A stretch of 64,000 nt of DNA from Dryas octopetala (Eukaryota; Streptophyta; Magnoliopsida; Rosales; Rosaceae). Positions 42,675 through 52,375 of this stretch are shown one piece after another. The translations under genes were made by a program, and so were the position numbers. Numbering within the stretch: the first letter of the stretch is position 1; each line of letters starts with the position of its first letter. The stretch lies in the NCBI GenBank assembly GCA_963921425.1, contig OY992833.1, positions 5,305,228-5,369,227 of the forward strand, in the 5' to 3' direction. The notes under the pieces are model-generated. The model was not told where the DNA came from. It did no database searches and saw nothing but the letters and a program-made list of their open reading frames with translations.

Positions 42675-42797
42675 GGTTCGGCGGACCAGTGCCGAACTGG
42701 GCTGTTTTGTTCTGCACTCATCCGCCGAACAATCCTGTTATATTCGGCGGATGACTACAGAACCAAACAGCCCGGTTCGGCACCGGTCTGCCGAACC
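42675..42797. repeat. Long hairpin with 55 bp arms
   Basis: Arms 42675-42729 and 42743-42797 begin GGTTCGGC and match when folded at about 49 of 55 positions, around a 13 bp loop. A transcript would form a hairpin like a young miRNA or siRNA precursor. The arm word TTCGGCGGATGA recurs in the repeats at 42930-43210. Confidence 0.8.
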
Positions 42798-43033
42798 GCA
42801 TATATATTTTTTTTAATGGTGGCTGGTTCTGGGCTTCGAGGTGGAAGACAAGGTGCTGCGGGCGGAGGTGTAGCAGTGTGTGGGCGGCGGCCAAGGTTGA
42901 CGGTGAAGAAGAAACATGTGGCTACCGAAGGTTCGGTGAGTGGCTGCCGAAGGCAACTCGAATGTTCGGTGGGTGGCTGCCGAAGGAAATCGCCGGTTTC
43001 GACGGATGGCTGCCGAATGAACCCGCAGGTTTC

Positions 43034-43341
43034 GGCGGATGACTGCCGAACAGCCTGCGAAGCTCATCCTTTTGGCAGGGACTGCGGCGTGGTCGTGCGA
43101 GCTGGGCAGAGCGAGGTCGGGCGTCAGCGGCGTGGTCGGGCGTTGGCGGCGTGGTCGGGCGTTGGGGCTGTGCGAGCTTGGCATGGTGGCGGATGACTGC
43201 CGAACAGCCTGCGAAGCTCATCCTTTTGGCAGGGACTGCGGCGTGGTCGTGCGAGCTGGGCAGAGCGAGGTCGGGCGTCGGCGGCGTGGTCGGGCGTTGG
43301 CGGCATGGTCGGGCGTTGGGGCTGTGCGAGCTTGGCATGGT
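43034..43341. repeat. 154 bp GC-rich tandem duplication
   Basis: Two units with starts at 43034 and 43188 both contain GGCGGATGACTGCCGAACAG and GCGAGCTTGGCATGGTGG and differ at only a few bases. Upstream the word TGGCTGCCGAA recurs about every 33 bp in more diverged form. Confidence 0.85.
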
Positions 43342-44033
43342 GGTGGGCGTGGCTGTGTGAGCTTGGCATGGTGGTGGGCGCGGGGAGGGTGGTGCAGCAA
43401 GGAGGGGAGAGAGATGAGGAGAGAGAGAATGAGAGGGTAGTGCAGCAGGGAGGAGAGAGAGATGAGGAGAGAGGGAATGAGAGGGTGGTGCAGGAGGGTG
43501 GCGCATGCAGGGGGTGGTGCTGCGCACGGTGGTGGTGCTGTGCCGGTGTGTGCAAAAAGATGGGGTGTGTACGGGGGGGAGATGGGAATGGGGTGTGTGT
43601 GTGTATGGGTGAGGGGAAGGCCAAAGTGGTCTTTTTCTTTGAGTGTTTTTTTTTTTTTCAAATGGGGTGTGCAAAAAGAAAAAAGAGGGTGTGCAAATAG
43701 CAGCCCTTTTTTTTTTTTTGTCTTATCATCTCTCATTTATTCTCTTGTTTTTTATTTTCTTCTTCTTTTTGTTAACCCAAGGCCTATATTTACAAGTGGG
43801 GTCAATTGAAGTATGGGCTGCTGTTTGTTTAGGTCTGCATATTACACAATTCTAAAAATTTAAGAGACCTCTAATAGAAATAATATAGATAGATTTTTTC
43901 TCAATAATAATTTTAATCTTTTATTTAATAGAAAAAGTAGTATAGTTAGAAATAAGTGGCCGTATTTTGTTCTTAAATCGTAGTATAAGCATATAACTAA
44001 AAGGAGCATCTTTATAATTTTCACACAGTACCC

Positions 44034-45082
44034 CCAAATCTTAGGAGCGGTGCATTTGTTTGACACTTTACTTCTCACACTAAAATTTATAACACTTTAT
44101 CCTCAAATCTCTATGCCATTAAACACTTTACGTACCCCAAAACTATTAAAAAATCCATTTCTCTATTAGTTATGCATATGTGACGCCCCGTTTGAACTAC
44201 GGGGCCTTCTACTTGAGGCTATTTTCGTCTTCTCTCTTTTAGCTTCAATTGATAATTAATACGAGGGAAAAATTTACAAATATGACACATACTTTGATAA
44301 CTGTTTCATTTCAAGATATTAATTTTGATTCGTGTTAATGAAGGACACATACTTTTATTTTGTGTCAATTAAGGACCCTGTTTTATCTCAACTTTGGCTC
44401 GACATTGGACTCATCAAAACTCTACCAAATTTAGCAAACTTATACTTGGTTTAAAGCTATGCATCTTCTCTTTACAACCATATAAAAATCACTTAAATCG
44501 GACATCTACAACTTCAGATAATTAGCTCAAAAGTAGGGTACCCGAAACTATCCAATCGGACCTCTAAAACAAAATTTGGAAAATCAAACAATTTCGGGTA
44601 CCCCACTTTAGGGCCGATTATCTGGAGTTGTAGATATCCGATTTGAGTAATCTTTATATGGTTGTAAAGAGGAGATGCATATCTTTAAACTCAGTATAAT
44701 TTTTCTAAATTTGGTAGAGTTTGATGGGTCAAACGTTGGACCAAAGTTGAGATAAAAACTGAAAAAAAAAAAAAAAAAAACGTTCTTAATTAACACAAAA
44801 TGAAAGTATGTGTCCTTCATTAACACAAAGCAAAATTAATGTCCTGAAATGAAATAACCATCAAAGTATGTGTTCTGTTTGTAAATTTTTCCTTTAATAC
44901 GAAAATACCCTAGGGCAGAAGGCTACGTGATGCCACGTGTGCAAAACTAACAGAGAAATTGATTTTTAATTAATAGTTTTGGGGTAAAGTGTTTCACATA
45001 ATTGAGTTTAAGGGGTAAAGTGTCAAAATTTTTAGTCCATGCTGTAAAGTGTTAAATTAATAGAGAATAATTTGAGGATGAT
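44034..45082. mobile_element. Foldback element with about 120 bp inverted arms, split by a MITE
   Basis: The left arm (about 44062-44182) carries AACACTTTACGTACCCCAAA, ACTATTAAAAAATC and TTTCTCTATTAGTT, and the right arm (about 44929-45066) carries their complements in reverse order. Removing the nested MITE at 44265-44893 with one target copy leaves a compact inverted-repeat element. Its outer ends are diffuse and no target duplication was found. It encodes nothing. Confidence 0.6.
44265..44893. mobile_element. Mutator-type foldback MITE, 629 bp, 9 bp target duplication
   Basis: The element starts GGGAAAAATTTACAAA and ends with its near-complement. A perfect 9 bp duplication TTAATACGA flanks it (44256-44264 and 44894-44902), the length typical of Mutator-like elements. 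Almost the whole element is one inverted repeat. Arms of about 290 bp share words such as TGTGTTAATGAAGGACACAT, TCAACTTTGG, CTTTACAACCATATA and TTCGGGTACCC, and meet near 44550. An A-run lies at 44762-44780. No coding capacity. Confidence 0.82.
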
Positions 45083-45694
45083 ATCTATAATTAACCTTTT
45101 TTTTGTCTAGCCAAGTGTCTTTTAAAAGCACTAAAAACTAGACCTTATGAAATGGCCAAATTTTCCCTTTAGTCTCAATGTTTGGACAAACTTTCACTTT
45201 TATCTATGTATTTGCAATTGTTCTGATTTTGATTATGTACTTTACAAACCATTGTAATTTAAGGATTAGCGTTTTCATCAATTAAGTTGTCAATCCAAGT
45301 TCAAGGTTTTTAAGGTATCTCACCGATGTGTCTTCAGGATGGGTCAGAATTTTGGTAGAGTTACAAATTCTCGAATATTTAATTGTTATGTTCTGGGTGC
45401 AAAATCCTTATTGGGCATTCAATGGAACAGCCCAATCAAATACTAAACTGAGAACTGCTACAAAAATGAAGCTTGTTCCAATAAATTTTTTGAACTTAGA
45501 GACTCTTAACAAGTGGTTTTTCTCAAGGGTGGAATTGAAAAATCACCAAAATATAGTATATCTTCACAATTCTAGAGAGAGATGGATGCTCTCAACTCTG
45601 CAAACCTCAGCTGTGAAATTGTGAGAAAAATGGGAGGGGTGGCCTCCTATTTATTGGAGAAGGGGTGGAGAATGGATGCTAAAAAATGTGAAAC
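45083..45694. other. Unassigned sequence left of the Tat element
   Basis: Mixed AT-rich sequence with no recognised protein. The part from about 45330 to 45690 reads like the end of a transposon or old gene, but I could not name it. Confidence 0.3.
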
Positions 45695-46360
45695 TGTTGA
45701 TGCTCAAAAATGGTAAAGCAGTCAACGTCGAGTCGAACCACGTAGGCCCGTTGACCCACCACTGAGTGGATGACACGTCGAAGTGGGGCAGGAACGGGTA
45801 GCTGGGTCTGACTGGTGAGTAATGAGAGAGACTGATATCCAAAGCACCCTGCACAGGTACACAAAAGTGAGCGGGAAGGGCACCGGTGTGGTGCCGGCCA
45901 AAGCTCCTCCGACGCTCAAGTCAGTGTTCAGAGAGATCTGAGAGCAGAGTGAGTGAATAGTATAATAATGATTTCAGTTGTCCTTTTGTGACAAGAAGGT
46001 ACCTCTTTTATAGTACCTTTGGAAGAGTGTCAACCAATTCGGTGACGACACGTGTCCTTTGTGGTGACTTGCACTGTACGAGCGCCACGTGTCACCGGTC
46101 TCGAGGATCCGAGTGAGTTGACACGGGTCGGGGGCCCAGGAGGCTTGAGCTTGGGAAGCCGGAGCCTAAGAGGCCGGGGCCCAGGGGGCCGGAGCCTATG
46201 AGGCCGGAGCCTAGGAGGTCGTGGCCTAGGAGGCCGGAACCTAGTAGGTCGGGGGCTAGGAGCCCAGGAAGGGCTTAGTCTTTTGGGCCTAGGCCCAAGC
46301 AGCACGATGTTAAGCCTTGTGTGACTTGTCGTTATGCCTAGACGATTAATCATACGAACA
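45695..46360 (-). repeat. 3' LTR of the Tat element
   Basis: 666 bp. It contains a degenerate GGCCGGAGCCTAGGAGG array of about 12 bp steps at 46135-46265 and a TTTTATAGTACC TATA-like word. It is the 3' LTR because the element reads on the minus strand. Confidence 0.92.
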
Positions 46361-46692
46361 GAAGTCCCCCAAGTTTCCGAGCAAAAGATACTTCTTGGTT
46401 GGGAACTTTGTACACAAAAAATTCCGAGCAGAACGACAAGTAACCACATACTTGTTCCTGCTTAAGCTATTGTCTAGAAGTCCCTCAAGTTCCTTAGCAA
46501 GAAAAGCTGTACTGTAGGAAAGCTTGGGGGTTTACATACGTCGCTTTTTTTTTTTTTTTTTTTTGAATCGCTAATCACCCTGTATTCCGAGCAGTAGACG
46601 CTTCGCAAAAAACCCAGTGAACCCCGTTCAATGTACTGGTGGGATGTTGCCCTCTGTAAATAAGAATCTGGAATTAAGTAGTGTAGCTCAGG

Positions 46693-46700
46693 TATAAAAG
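46693..46700 (+). promoter_or_regulatory. TATA box for the antisense gene of the Tat element
   Basis: TATAAAAG in the context GCTCAGGTATAAAAGACCC lies 1.37 kb before the antisense start codon, on the same strand, and a GC-rich leader follows. It is a good plant TATA consensus. Use as a promoter is inferred. Confidence 0.5.
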
Positions 46701-46889
46701 ACCCACCCCATATCTCACATTTGTTACTGCAGATGTATTTTGGAGAGAGAGAGGCTGTGAAATAAATTGGCATTTTGGAGAGAGAGAGGTGCTGTGAGAT
46801 AAGTTGTATTCACGTGAACTGCAAGGGGCGGAATAAAAAAGAAAAGAAAAACAGAGGAAGAGGAGGGAGGGCTCGGCTCGGATTGCTGC

Positions 46890-47170
46890 TGGTGCGCGGT
46901 GCTCGGGTCGGAGGGAAGAGGCCGGGTCGGAGGGAAGAGGCCGGATCGAGTAGTCGGGTCGGAGTGGAGGGCTCGGGTCGGCTTGGAGGGCTCGGATCGG
47001 GGTGGAGGGCTCGGGTCGGAGTGGAGGGCTCGGGTCGGCGAAGGAGCAAGGGTACTCGGCGCGGAGACGCGAGGAGCGGATTAGCGCGGGCTGCTCGGAT
47101 CGGCACGGGCGAGCTGCTGGGCGGGCTCGGGGTGGTGGGCTCGGGCCGGATCTGCTGAGCTCGGGTGCGC
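46890..47170 (+). repeat. GC-rich GGCTCGGGTCGGAGTGGA array in the antisense leader
   Basis: Degenerate units of 16-18 bp built on GGCTCGGGTCGGAGTGGA repeat from 46890 to about 47040 and fade to 47170. Long open frames across it on both strands are by-products of base composition. Confidence 0.75.
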
Positions 47171-48059
47171 GGGTGAGAGTGGTGTCTCGGGTCGGAGGTG
47201 TGTGCTCGGAAGCTGTGCAGGTCGGGCCGAATTTGTGGGCTGCTCGGCTCGGAGCAGCTGGTGGGCGCCGACTTTTTCTGCACGAGGGGACGGTGCGGCG
47301 GGGGTCTGTGCTCGGCTTGGTTTGCTGCTCGGGGTAGCGGCTGGTCAGCGCGGGCAGCAGCGCCGGGGGGCTGTTTTGTGCCCGGATTGGTGGTGTGCGC
47401 GGGGGCGCGTGGGGCTGCTCGGGTGCTTGGACTACGTGGGGGCCGCGGCGCAAAAACCACAGCTCGGTTTTGAGCTGTTCGAAGCACTAGAGGTAAAAAA
47501 TGTTTGGAATCCTGTCAAGCTCTGTGTTTGTGAAAATTGTTGTTTGCCTTGGAAAATTGAGAAATGTGAGCAACTGTGGTCGTCCAGCCTGAGGCGGACC
47601 TTGGAATTCTGTGTGTTAATTCTGTGTTTATAATGTGAGTAGGGGCAAGTAGAGGTGCAAGTGGGTATGAGCCTTGCCGAGCACTGGGTAGGCGCATGCC
47701 TTCATTTTTGGACTTTGTAACTTATTGGGTGTTGTGTTTTTGGCTAGGTACTGAGGAGACAAGATAAGTGGGTCGGAACCCGGCTGAGCCATTGGAGCCG
47801 CGGAACACAGGTAAAGGCTTGATTTTTTATTGCTTGTCTGCTTGAATTGATATTGTGAATACTGGCTTTGATAAATGATTGGTGGCTGAGTATGTGAAAG
47901 GGTGAATGTTGTCAAATTGGGTGTATCCGAGCACATACGGGGGGTGGGAAACCGGTATTAATCTGAAATGTCCATGGTGTTGTCTTGGTGTGCCGGGCAC
48001 TTCCCATCTTGATTTGTGGTTTGTCTTGGGTGGGCAGGTGCACTGAAGTCGGACATTCC

Positions 48060-48929
48060 ATGGCTTCCTCAGATGATAACAGTTCTATGGAGTCTGATCG
48101 GGTGTCCACAAGTGATGGGACGCCGATGAGGCCAAATATGCCTCGACCCCGGATGGGGTGTGGAAATATGGGGGTGGGCAAAGTGCTCAAGACCGTCCAG
48201 GAGAGCTTGTCCATGGTGATGGGAAGTGAGGGAAAAGGCACTGGTAGTGAGGACAGCGATGATGGAGAGACATCCACCAGTTGTGATGATGTGGGTAGGC
48301 ACATTGTGCCTAAGGCATACTGGTCCGTGGATGGGTTGTGTGAGAACAGGATGACGGAGGAGGACCTTGAAAAATTGAGTGTGGAGTTCCACATTCCCGA
48401 TTACATCCACCTAAGCCTCCCGGGAGAGGGTGATGTCTTGAGTGACCCGCCGGAGGGGCACATTCTGTGTTTTGCCAAGAGTTTTCACAATGTGTTTAGA
48501 CTTCCTCTCCACCCCTATTTCCAATATATGTTGAGGAAGTTAGGAATTGCACCAGCTCAGCTGACGCCTAATAGTTGGAGAACATTAATTGGGTTGTATG
48601 TGATGTTCCGGGATGAGGGGTATGGTGCCCCGAGTATGGCCCAATTTTCACACTTGTTTGAAATTAAGTCGAGTCCCAAATTGCGGGGTTGGGTGTACTG
48701 CTCGCAGTTGGCGAACGGGCAGTTCACCGATGGGGCGACTCGCCAAATACAGGTAGGCCACCCAGACGCTCACAAGGAGTGGAAGAAAAAATGGTTCTTT
48801 GCGAGCGGAGCCTGGGAATTCGGCCGGAGTGAGAGGAGGACCATGAATAGGGTGCCGACAAATTTCCACATAATAGGTTGTCTGGTTGGGCCAATGTATT
48901 GGTCTGTGGACATTTGGATTGTTAGCTGA
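48060..48929 (+). CDS. Antisense protein of the Tat element (putative gypsy-type transposon domain), main exon
   Basis: The frame starts at MASSDDNSSMESD with an acidic, Ser-rich leader of about 95 residues. It then shows the domain found in Pfam as putative gypsy type transposon protein (PF04195-like): VEFHIPDYIHLSLPGEGD, FRLPLHPYFQYMLRKLGIAP, LTPNSWRTLIGLYVMF and WKKKWFFASGAWEF. It runs opposite to gag-pol, between pol and the 3' LTR, the place where Tat-lineage elements are known to carry an antisense reading frame. Its function is unknown. Intron-like borders follow (acceptor near 48975, donor near 49116) and more coding-like sequence continues to about 53108, interrupted by a Copia insertion. 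A likely coiled-coil (VGTLVAQNQALQADLLQARK) is near 52760. Confidence 0.8.
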   Translation: MASSDDNSSMESDRVSTSDGTPMRPNMPRPRMGCGNMGVGKVLKTVQESLSMVMGSEGKGTGSEDSDDGETSTSCDDVGRHIVPKAYWSVDGLCENRMTEEDLEKLSVEFHIPDYIHLSLPGEGDVLSDPPEGHILCFAKSFHNVFRLPLHPYFQYMLRKLGIAPAQLTPNSWRTLIGLYVMFRDEGYGAPSMAQFSHLFEIKSSPKLRGWVYCSQLANGQFTDGATRQIQVGHPDAHKEWKKKWFFASGAWEFGRSERRTMNRVPTNFHIIGCLVGPMYWSVDIWIVS

Positions 48930-49439
48930 TATTGTACTGGTACTAATAGAAGTCTTTTGTTGTTTGATTTTGCAGGGGGTGAGTGGGAGAAGCTTCCATT
49001 GTCGGAGGATAGCGTGGAAGAGGTGCGAAGGGTGCTTAGTCGACCTACCCGAAAGTTGAGCGTTGCATACCTCCTGTCTCCTGAAAAGTTGGCCAAGTAC
49101 GGCTTCGGAGTTCCAGGTGAGTTTCTGTACTTCCCCTCTTGGAGTATTAGTTGATGAGATAATAACTTGTGCTCATTAAATATGTTTGTCTTTCAGTGAA
49201 AATGGCCAATACGAAGAAAACAAGTAGACCAGTTGGGCATGCCCCGCCTGCTCAGAGGAGGATGATGATGGGGGCTTTGCTGGCCGGGGGTGGCTTGTCC
49301 CAGGGGAATACAAGTAGAGGTGCATCGGTGCCCGGGGGTATGAGGCATAGTGGGTCTACCACCACCCATGTTCCGAGGGCAGCTTCTCCCGGGAGGAAAA
49401 GGAAGACGGGAGTAGATGCGGCCGAGCCCGGGAGAGAGG

Positions 49440-50110
49440 TGTTGATGTAGTTTGAGAATTAAATCCTAATTCCCACCTTCACGGCGTACAAGCAATAATT
49501 CGATGAAAGATAAATAACAAACACAGCCAAGAAAACAGAAAATAATAAACCAACAAGCACACACAATCACACCGAGATTTGTTACGAGGTTCGGCAAAAT
49601 TCCTGCCTACGTCCCCGGGAGAGATCTCCGTTCTTCACTATGAGAATAATAAGTATTAAGATTACAATTGGACTAAATCACATAACCCAATCCCCAAATC
49701 CCTTGTACACCCTTTCACAAAGTGTTTCCCAAAACCCTAGATCTCTCACCCAAGATTAATTACCTAATCTTGATCTCACCAATTCTAGATTGTGTGCCTC
49801 CCAAGAATGCTAAGGACTTGCTTACTCTAATCTGATTCTCTCACATTTTTCTAAGCCCCTAAGGTCCTATTCATAACCATAGGCCTTATATTACAATCCT
49901 AGATAAAGTAGGAAGAAAGTTAACTTTGAGTAGGAAATAAGTTTCCTTTATACACAAGGAAAACCTCAAAACTTGCCCAAAATGAAGTCCAAAACGCACC
50001 AGGAATTAATAACCTTCCAACACCTATTTGGACTCCTAACTTCATCCTAGAATACCATGGAAATCCCCCATGAACCAGGAAATCTTCAAATGCGAGCCAA
50101 ATTAACAACA
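49440..50110 (-). repeat. 3' LTR of the nested Copia
   Basis: 671 bp, next to the minus-strand purine tract. About three differences from its partner. Confidence 0.92.
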
Positions 50111-50977
50111 ATCTCCACCTTGGCGAGCATATCATGCAAATTACCTTGCACCAAATACCATTGGCCTTGACCTTGTATCAACTACACATAACCCGAATCA
50201 AGAAACTATGGTCCACCCTTGATTCGCACGGACAATACCTATGTGCAGCTGCATCGTGTAACCAATTACCGGTTAGCACCGAAGAGGGGCCTCGATTCAC
50301 CCCCTCCTCCAGTAGGATTTCCTTTCTCACCATCGTTTGAACCTTGGAAACATATCACAACCGTCTCTGCTGTACCCGCAAACGAGACCTTCCTCAAGCG
50401 CTTGATTTCTTGTGCATTTCGTTTCCAACCAACCATCGAGGTTTGAGTTCCTATCAAACGATATAAACCACCACACTTCTCTCCCTTCATTAGGACCATG
50501 CTTCCATGAGTAATTTTCATGACTCCACCTACTATCAAAACCAGGTAGCCCTTGGAATCCAACCTACTCAAGGATATCAAATTCCTTTGTAGCTTTGGGA
50601 CATAAGCGACTCCACCCAAAGTATGTTCCACCCCATTGAACATCTTGATCTTCACCGTTCCAACCCCCATGACGTCAACTTTGGACCCGTCAGGCAAAGA
50701 GAAAGATCCTCCCTTTGATTCTTGAAACTTTTCAAAATATTCTTTCCTAGAGCATATATGGTGAGTAGAACCCGAATCCAATATCCAATCACCATGAGAA
50801 GAAGTGTTACCTATAGAGACTGTGAGAAGTTCTCCAGATTCATTATAGTCTGCTACCGCTGTAGAGCCATGACCATCCTTCTTATTCCAAGTCGGACAGT
50901 CCTTCTTTATGTGTCCCCACTCTTTGCACTTGTAGCACTGCCAGCCCTTACCACTACCCTTTGATCTAGCCTTGCTA

Positions 50978-51634
50978 TTATCGATCACTAGAACCCTTGG
51001 TAGTTTGCCTTCCTCTTTGACCATGAGCAACAAACAAGGAATCTTTATCCTCAACTTTCTTTCTCCTTTCACTAGACAAGAGAGTTGACTCGACCTCCTC
51101 CATCTTCAGTGTATCCTTACCATACAAGAAGATATCCACTATGTTGTCATATGTATCAGGAAGTGAGGTTAGAAGTAAGAGGGCTCGATCTTCTTCCTCA
51201 ATCTTTACCCCAACTCTTTCGAGTTGATTTAGCAGTCCTTTGAACACGTTCATATGATCCATGAGATTTGCACCCGCTTCCATCTTCAGCTTATATATGT
51301 CCCGCTTCAGATTCAACTTTGTGGCCATAGACTTCTGAGCTAAATAAAGCTTTTCTAGTTTCTTCCACAATTCCGGGGCAGAATCTTCATCTATATTGTT
51401 GATAATATTATCAGCAATATAAAGCCGAATTGTGCTCACACACCTGCACTCCAAGTCTTCCCAGTCATCATCTGTCATCTTTGCCGGTTTTCCTACTTCC
51501 TTTCCCTTCAAGGCGCGTGCCAAGCCTTGCGAAACTAGGACATCCTTCACTCTCTTTTGCCATAGAGTAAAGTTACCTCTTCCATCAAATTGCTCCACCT
51601 TAAAGGATGAAACACCACTACTTCCCGCTGCCAT
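50978..51634 (-). CDS. Copia gag protein of the nested element
   Basis: The frame starts MAAGSSGVSSFKVEQFDGRG just inside the primer site. It has the Copia gag fold landmarks: NFTLWQKRVKDVL, LYIADNIINNID, AKSMATKLN-like text (QKSMATKLNLKRDIYKLKM) and LLTSLPDTYDNIVDIFLYGK. It binds and packages element RNA in active relatives. The zinc-knuckle and protease part lies further along the same strand to 50266. The element as a whole is broken. Confidence 0.85.
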   Translation of the reverse strand: MAAGSSGVSSFKVEQFDGRGNFTLWQKRVKDVLVSQGLARALKGKEVGKPAKMTDDDWEDLECRCVSTIRLYIADNIINNIDEDSAPELWKKLEKLYLAQKSMATKLNLKRDIYKLKMEAGANLMDHMNVFKGLLNQLERVGVKIEEEDRALLLLTSLPDTYDNIVDIFLYGKDTLKMEEVESTLLSSERRKKVEDKDSLFVAHGQRGRQTTKGSSDR

Positions 51635-51704
51635 GACAAACTACCCTCGATCGATAAACACGGAACCACGATCGATGAACACGAAACCTGGCTCTGATAC
51701 CACT

Positions 51705-52375
51705 TGTTGATGTAGTTTGAGAATTAAATCCTAATTCCCACCTTCACGGCGTACAAGCAATAATTCGATGAAAGATAAATAACAAACACAGCCAAGAAAA
51801 CAGAAAATAATAAACCAACAAGCACACACAATCACACCGAGATTTGTTACGAGGTTCGGCAAAATTCCTGCCTACGTCCCCGGGAGAGATCTTCGTTCTT
51901 CACTATGAGAATAATAAGTATTAAGATTACAATTGGACTAAATCACATAACCCAATCCCCAAATCCCTTGTACACCCTTTCACAAAGTGTTTCCCAAAAC
52001 CCTAGATCTCTCACCCAAGATTAATTACCTAATCTTGATCTCACCAATTCTAGATTGTGTGCCTCCCAAGAATCCTAAGGACTTGCTTACTCTAATCTGA
52101 TTCTCTCACATTTTTCTAAGCCCCTAAGGTCCTATTTATAACCATAGGCCTTATATTACAATCCTAGATAAAGTAGGAAGAAAGTTAACTTTGAGTAGGA
52201 AATAAGTTTCCTTTATACACAAGGAAAACCTCAAAACTTGCCCAAAATGAAGTCCAAAACGCACCAGGAATTAATAACCTTCCAACACCTATTTGGACTC
52301 CTAACTTCATCCTAGAATACCATGGAAATCCCCCATGAACCAGGAAATCTTCAAATGCGAGCCAAATTAACAACA
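51705..52375 (-). repeat. 5' LTR of the nested Copia
   Basis: 671 bp, followed on the minus strand by the initiator tRNA-Met primer site. Confidence 0.92.

Larger units (their letters stand above)
42222..43705. mobile_element. TIR element with GCTGCTATTTGCACACC ends, type unclear
   Basis: Inverted ends of about 38 bp read GCTGCTATTTGCACACC followed by a T/C-rich run and TTTTTGCACACC on the left, with the complement on the right. A matching target duplication was not found, so the superfamily is open; Mutator-like is my best guess. The 1.4 kb interior is unlike the rest of the window. It holds a CT microsatellite (42521-42579), a strong hairpin (42675-42797), GC-rich 33 bp repeats (about 42930-43060) and a 154 bp tandem duplication (43034-43341). 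Long Pro- and Arg-rich open frames there come from GC-rich repeats and are not called as genes. Confidence 0.6.
49440..52375 (-). mobile_element. Non-autonomous Copia nested in the Tat antisense gene
   Basis: LTRs of 671 bp (49440-50110 and 51705-52375) start TGTTGATGTAG and end TTAACAACA on the plus strand and differ at about three sites. The 5 bp target duplication AGAGG lies at 49435-49439 and 52376-52380. On the minus strand the primer site TGGTATCAGAGCC follows the right LTR and the purine tract AAGGTGGAGAT precedes the left LTR. The parts present are gag with a CCHC knuckle (CYKCKEWGHIKKDC) and a protease block (LDSGSTHHIC). Integrase, reverse transcriptase and RNase H are absent, so it is a broken, dependent copy. 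LTR identity shows it is younger than the Tat host, as nesting requires. Confidence 0.93.

Noticed and set aside
42922-43674. Minus-strand Pro/His/Ser-rich frame of 250 codons and its overlaps
   Set aside because: GC-rich tandem repeats lack stops in several frames on both strands at once. No domain is present.
44174-44200. GC-rich palindrome GGCCCCGTAGTTC-like at a TGTGACGCCCCG start
   Set aside because: It resembles an LTR beginning but lies in the centre of the foldback element, with no partner sequence.
46674-47487. Pro/Arg-rich frames of 225-259 codons on the minus strand
   Set aside because: They are caused by the GGCTCGGGTCGG array in the Tat antisense leader.
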